64,000 bases of DNA from Paucibacter sp. Y2R2-4 (GTDB lineage: Bacteria; Pseudomonadota; Gammaproteobacteria; Burkholderiales; Burkholderiaceae_C). The stretch spans positions 434,001-498,000 of the forward strand of contig NZ_JAJIRO010000004.1 of the NCBI RefSeq assembly GCF_025717535.1. The letters are read 5' to 3'. Position numbers and translations under genes: made by a program. Below the pieces are notes generated by a model. It was not told where the DNA came from. It did not search any database and worked only from the letters and a program-made list of their open reading frames with translations. Below, in pieces: positions 60,935 to 64,000 of the stretch. Every line of letters starts with the position of its first letter. The first letter of the stretch is position 1.

Positions 60935-61500
60935 ACGCAGAAGACGATCTCAAGTCAGCCTGGCGCGCCCAGCCCGACCCGCAGCCGGCCTGCCTGCCGC
61001 AAGAATTGCGAGTCGCTGCGCAGGCCTTCCAAGACCGGATCGTGCGCCGCAACCGGCGCGAGTACATCGGCGGCGCCGTCGTGGTGCCGGTGTTTTGTTT
61101 CTACGCCTGGTTCTTCCCCTACTGGGTGACCAAGCTGGGTGCGGTGTTGGTGGTGCTGGGGACCTTGGTGGTGATGTGGCAGTTGCACAAGCGCGCCTCG
61201 GCCCGCAGCCTGCCGCGCGACTTTGGGCAAACCGGCTTGCAATTCCAGCGCGAGGAATTGCTGCGCCAACGCGATGCGCTGCACGAGGTCCGGCGTTGGT
61301 ATCTGGGGCCGCTGCTACCCGGCCTGTTCGTCTTCATGTGGGGGCAGCAGGGCGGCCAGGCCGGCACGACCGAGGCCATCGTCGATCTGATCATGGTGCT
61401 GGTCTTTGTGGCCATTCATGCGATCAATCGCCGCGCCGCCAAAAAACTGCAAGCCGAGATCGACGCCTTGGACCGCTTGGCCGCAGGCGAGAGTCATTGA
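60931..61500 (+). CDS. Membrane protein paired with the ECF sigma factor
   Basis: This 189-residue protein has a soluble N terminus (LKSAWRAQPDPQPACLPQ) and four hydrophobic segments grouped as two pairs (about 47-85 and 130-165). It overlaps the sigma gene by 4 bases, the usual spacing of an anti-sigma factor. I see no zinc motif (HxxxCxxC) of the ZAS type, so it is a non-canonical candidate. The N-terminal region could be the sigma-binding part; that is an inference. Confidence 0.6.
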   Translation: MNAEDDLKSAWRAQPDPQPACLPQELRVAAQAFQDRIVRRNRREYIGGAVVVPVFCFYAWFFPYWVTKLGAVLVVLGTLVVMWQLHKRASARSLPRDFGQTGLQFQREELLRQRDALHEVRRWYLGPLLPGLFVFMWGQQGGQAGTTEAIVDLIMVLVFVAIHAINRRAAKKLQAEIDALDRLAAGESH

Positions 61501-61518
61501 TTAAAACGGGAGTTAAGC

Positions 61519-63168
61519 ATGATGAGAACAAACCCATGGCGCCGCCGCGGCGCGGCCTTGGCCTGTCTGCTGCTACTGCTGGGCGGGCCAGCCATTGCCA
61601 GCAGCGAGGCGGAGATGCAGGCCACACTGCAGACCCGCTTTGAGGGCGACCGCACCGGCGCCTGCGCCGTCGCCGCCTTGATCGAAAAGGGTCAGGTCTT
61701 GCGCGCCAAGGCCTGCGCGACTCCGCGCGCGGATGGTGGGCCGGGCTATGGCCATTTGTTCGAGATCGGTTCGGTCAGCAAAACCATGACGGCCTTCCTG
61801 GTCGCCGGCTTGGTGCGCGAGGGCAAATGGAAGCTGGATGACCCGATCGCCCAGCATCTACCGCCCGGCACCGAGCTGCCGCGCCAGGGCGAGCGGCAAA
61901 TCCTGGTGCGCGATCTGCTCACCCACAGCTCGGGCCTGCCCGGCCTGCCGCCGGGCTTCGCGCCCAAGAATGCGAGCGACCCTTACGCCGACCTGAGTGA
62001 AGCCCAGCTGCTCGCGGCCCTCGGCCAGGTCAAACTCAAGCACCCCATCGGCAGTCGTTTCGAGTACTCCAACTTCGGCATGATGCTGATGTCGGCCGCC
62101 GTCGCCCGCAGCCTGGGCGGTGACTTGGAACAAGCGCTGACTCAACGCCTCTTCGAGCCCTTGAAGATGCAGAGCAGCTTCATCAACAAACCGCGCAGCA
62201 AGGCGCCGCTGGCCCAGGGGCATCTGGCCTCCGGTCAGCCGACCAGCGCTTGGCATGCCGCCACCAATTTGTCGGGCGTGGGCATGGTGCGCGCCAGCCT
62301 GGACGATATGGTGCGCTATGCCCAGGCGCAGCTGGGGCTGGATGAAAGCAAAAGTCTGCCCCCTGCGCTGCTGGCCGATATGCGTCAGAGCCAGCAGCCG
62401 CTGCGCGAGCACTCGGCCATGAACTGGATGCGCTTCAAGGCCCTGGGCCATGAGTTGGTGGCCCATGAAGGCGGGACCGGTGGCTTCTCATCCGTGGTGG
62501 CACTGGAACCCGCAGCGCAACGCGCCGTCGTGGTGCTGAGCGATGCCAGCCTGGCAGATCTGGGTGGCCTGGGGGATGTGACCCACGCGCTGCTCGGTCT
62601 CACAAAAGCCCCAACACCCCAAGCCCGCAAACCCGCCCAGCCCAGCGCCGCACTGCTGGCCGCCATGCCGGGCCAATACAGCCTGGGTGGCCTAGGCGCG
62701 CGCATCTGGCTGCAGGGCGAGCAGTTGATGGCGCAAGCCGACGGCCAATCGGCCTTCGAGCTGGGCTATGACAGCCGCGGCGACTTCTACCCGCGCACTT
62801 TCAGCGCCCTGCTGAGCCCGGTGTTCGAGCAAGGCCGGGTTGACCGAGCCCTCTGGCGCCAAGGCGGCGGCGCCGTGGAAGTGCTGCGCGTCCAGCCGCT
62901 AGACAAAGCCGCCAGCGCAAGCGTGGCGGATCTCTTGGGCGAATACGAGGTGGCGCCGCAATTCATCCTGCGCGTCTTCGAAGACGAGGGTCAGTTGAAG
63001 GTGCAGGGCAGCGGGCAGCCCGCCATCTCCGCGAAGCCCGCCGGTGCTGACCGTTTGGAAATCAAAGCCGTCGGCGCCGTGCTGGAGTTCAAGCGCGACG
63101 CAGCCGGGCGGGTGGTGACTGCGCTGCTGAAGCAAAACGGCCAGACCCTGGAAGGCAAGCGGCGCTAA
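61519..63168 (+). CDS. Beta-lactamase-family serine hydrolase
   Basis: This 549-residue protein has a signal peptide (GAALACLLLLLGGPAIAS) and a class C-type serine hydrolase fold: SxxK at 85-88 (GSVSKTMTA), the YxN segment RFEYSNFG, and HEGGTGGFSS in the position of the KTG motif. A C-terminal region (about 370-549) resembles the DUF3471/Pab87-type beta domain. Members include esterases, D-aminopeptidases and penicillin-binding-protein relatives. It lies 18 bases after the sigma/membrane pair and may be its target or co-transcribed with it. An exact 14-mer copy is at 61689. Confidence 0.88.
   Translation: MMRTNPWRRRGAALACLLLLLGGPAIASSEAEMQATLQTRFEGDRTGACAVAALIEKGQVLRAKACATPRADGGPGYGHLFEIGSVSKTMTAFLVAGLVREGKWKLDDPIAQHLPPGTELPRQGERQILVRDLLTHSSGLPGLPPGFAPKNASDPYADLSEAQLLAALGQVKLKHPIGSRFEYSNFGMMLMSAAVARSLGGDLEQALTQRLFEPLKMQSSFINKPRSKAPLAQGHLASGQPTSAWHAATNLSGVGMVRASLDDMVRYAQAQLGLDESKSLPPALLADMRQSQQPLREHSAMNWMRFKALGHELVAHEGGTGGFSSVVALEPAAQRAVVVLSDASLADLGGLGDVTHALLGLTKAPTPQARKPAQPSAALLAAMPGQYSLGGLGARIWLQGEQLMAQADGQSAFELGYDSRGDFYPRTFSALLSPVFEQGRVDRALWRQGGGAVEVLRVQPLDKAASASVADLLGEYEVAPQFILRVFEDEGQLKVQGSGQPAISAKPAGADRLEIKAVGAVLEFKRDAAGRVVTALLKQNGQTLEGKRR
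61689..61702 (-). repeat. Dispersed 14-mer, copy 6 (coding)
   Basis: Exact GCAAGACCTGACCC on the minus strand, read on the gene strand as GGT CAG GTC TTG C, Gly-Gln-Val-Leu-Arg. Confidence 0.75.
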
Positions 63169-63255
63169 GACCTTGCGTGTTCAGGAGCGGAGCGATTCGT
63201 GCGTGGCGGATCGCTTCCTCGTAGCCCAGTTCAGCCTCTGCTTGGCCTAGCCCTC

Positions 63256-63807
63256 CTACTGAAGCCGCAAAATTCCATAGAGCAAGGCCAGGAACAAAAC
63301 GGTTTCAGCCAGCCGCTGAACGAGACCGCGCAGAGACTTGGCGGGAAGCACCGTCAACAAGGCTGCGGCAATGAGCACGATCACACCTGCAACGCTGAAC
63401 GGGGCTCCATGAACTTCAGCCAGATTCAGCAAGGCATACCCGCCGCCGAGGTACTCCATAGCGCCGCCGGCCTTGTGCACCGCTTGGCGCGCCGATCCTG
63501 AGATCGGAGAACCCCTATCGCAGGGGAAAAGGGCCGCCAGGATATAGCCCGCCGCTACCGCGCCAGCGAGCGCCGCAAGCGCTTCATGGCGTGACATGAG
63601 AAACGCAGCCGCAAGCCCCAAGGCGAGGCCTACAGGCAGGAAGAGGCCCAAGGCGACAAAGCGCTGATCAGGTGCAGAGACTTCCCCAAGTTCACTGATC
63701 GTATGCAGCCCATGCCGATATCCAGGCTTGCGTCGCGCAAGCACACCCATCATCACCGCGAGGTAAGCCGCCGCAAAGCTCACGAGCACAAGAATGAAGA
63801 GGGGCAA
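63256..63807 (-). CDS. DUF998 membrane protein
   Basis: This 183-residue protein has about five hydrophobic segments and the DUF998 pattern HTISELGEVSAPDQRF, AALFPCDRGSPISGS and LGGGYALLN. The function is unknown. The start is a TTG (63805-63807 on the minus strand) with AGGA seven bases upstream, which supports it over an internal ATG. It is convergent with the serine hydrolase gene. Confidence 0.8.
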   Translation of the reverse strand: MPLFILVLVSFAAAYLAVMMGVLARRKPGYRHGLHTISELGEVSAPDQRFVALGLFLPVGLALGLAAAFLMSRHEALAALAGAVAAGYILAALFPCDRGSPISGSARQAVHKAGGAMEYLGGGYALLNLAEVHGAPFSVAGVIVLIAAALLTVLPAKSLRGLVQRLAETVLFLALLYGILRLQ

Positions 63808-63881
63808 GTCTTTGTCCTGATGGGTAACCTACTAGCTACACGGAACTGAAGACTGGGCCGCCGGCCCGCTTGGAAGGTTTC

Positions 63882-64000
63882 ATGGCATCCATCAAAACCC
63901 CGAGGTTTCGCGCGACGATTTCCGGCCGCGGCATTGGCCGCGACATTGGCCACCACGCGGCGCAAGCAAAAAGGCTGTCGCGCCAAGGCTTGGCAAGAGC
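63882..64000 (+). CDS. Possible 5' end of a gene, cut by the window edge
   Basis: An ATG at 63882 is preceded by GGAAGG at 63872-63877 and opens a frame to the end of the window (MASIKTPRFRATISGRGIG at its start). The frame is basic and shows a small internal repeat (GRGIGRDIG). I do not recognise a family and cannot see the rest. A leftward 68-codon frame over the same bases has no support. Confidence 0.25.
   Translation, partial: MASIKTPRFRATISGRGIGRDIGHHAAQAKRLSRQGLAR

Noticed and set aside
63780-63986. Leftward 68-codon frame at the right edge
   Set aside because: No ribosome site, no recognisable protein, and it overlaps the supported start of the DUF998 gene.

Overview
The window is GC-rich, almost fully coding chromosomal DNA from a Gram-negative bacterium, most likely a betaproteobacterium of the Burkholderiales near Roseateles, Pelomonas or Paucibacter. 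This assignment is an inference from gene content: two PEP-CTERM surface proteins, TonB-dependent uptake, a Lys/Ala-rich SWIB protein, Tat-exported PhoX, a DUF1501/DUF1800 pair and many lipoproteins. No tRNA, rRNA, CRISPR array, transposase or prophage was recognised.

Layout. 1-5.7 kb: the end of a GIN-domain protein, a PEP-CTERM protein, phosphatase PhoX and helicase RecQ. 5.7-11.2 kb: a leftward cluster of three exported proteins (HExxH lipoprotein, DUF1800 lipoprotein, Tat-exported DUF1501 protein). 11.3-17.4 kb: an MFS exporter, a small secreted protein, a 1174-residue DyP peroxidase/cytochrome P450 fusion and a solute-binding protein. 17.5-33.5 kb: an N-acetylgalactosamine (GalNAc) locus. 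One arm reads left (GH31, TonB-dependent receptor, small membrane protein, GH109). The other reads right (agaS, agaK, gatZ-like, agaR, agaA, MFS permease). 33.5-37.9 kb: two leftward class III cyclase-type proteins, one joined to an AAA/TPR module. 38-41.6 kb: a second small secreted protein and uvrA. 41.6-46.5 kb: an MHFG-type PEP-CTERM protein, a lone receiver, a SWIB protein, a TonB protein with a likely Fur box, and a TerC-family exporter behind a yybP-ykoY (Mn2+) riboswitch. 46.5-57 kb: mixed housekeeping genes, including a GntR/YtrA-type regulator with an ABC transporter behind a perfect palindromic operator. 57-64 kb: a tautomerase, an orphan KdpDE-like pair, an ECF sigma factor with a membrane partner, a serine hydrolase and a DUF998 protein.

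The GalNAc locus reads as a complete idea. Two unrelated alpha-N-acetylgalactosaminidase-type enzymes release GalNAc, the TonB receptor imports glycan, and the MFS permease imports the sugar. AgaK phosphorylates it, AgaA deacetylates it, AgaS deaminates and isomerises it, and a GatZ-like protein feeds tagatose phosphate into glycolysis. AgaR probably controls both arms through CGAAAG/CTTTCG half-sites.

The most unusual items are the DyP-P450 fusion, whose P450 part lacks canonical motifs; an exact 14-mer (GCAAGACCTGACCC) found six times in 64 kb, once as an imperfect inverted pair forming a hairpin behind phoX; and two small secreted proteins that carry TonB-box-like strands.
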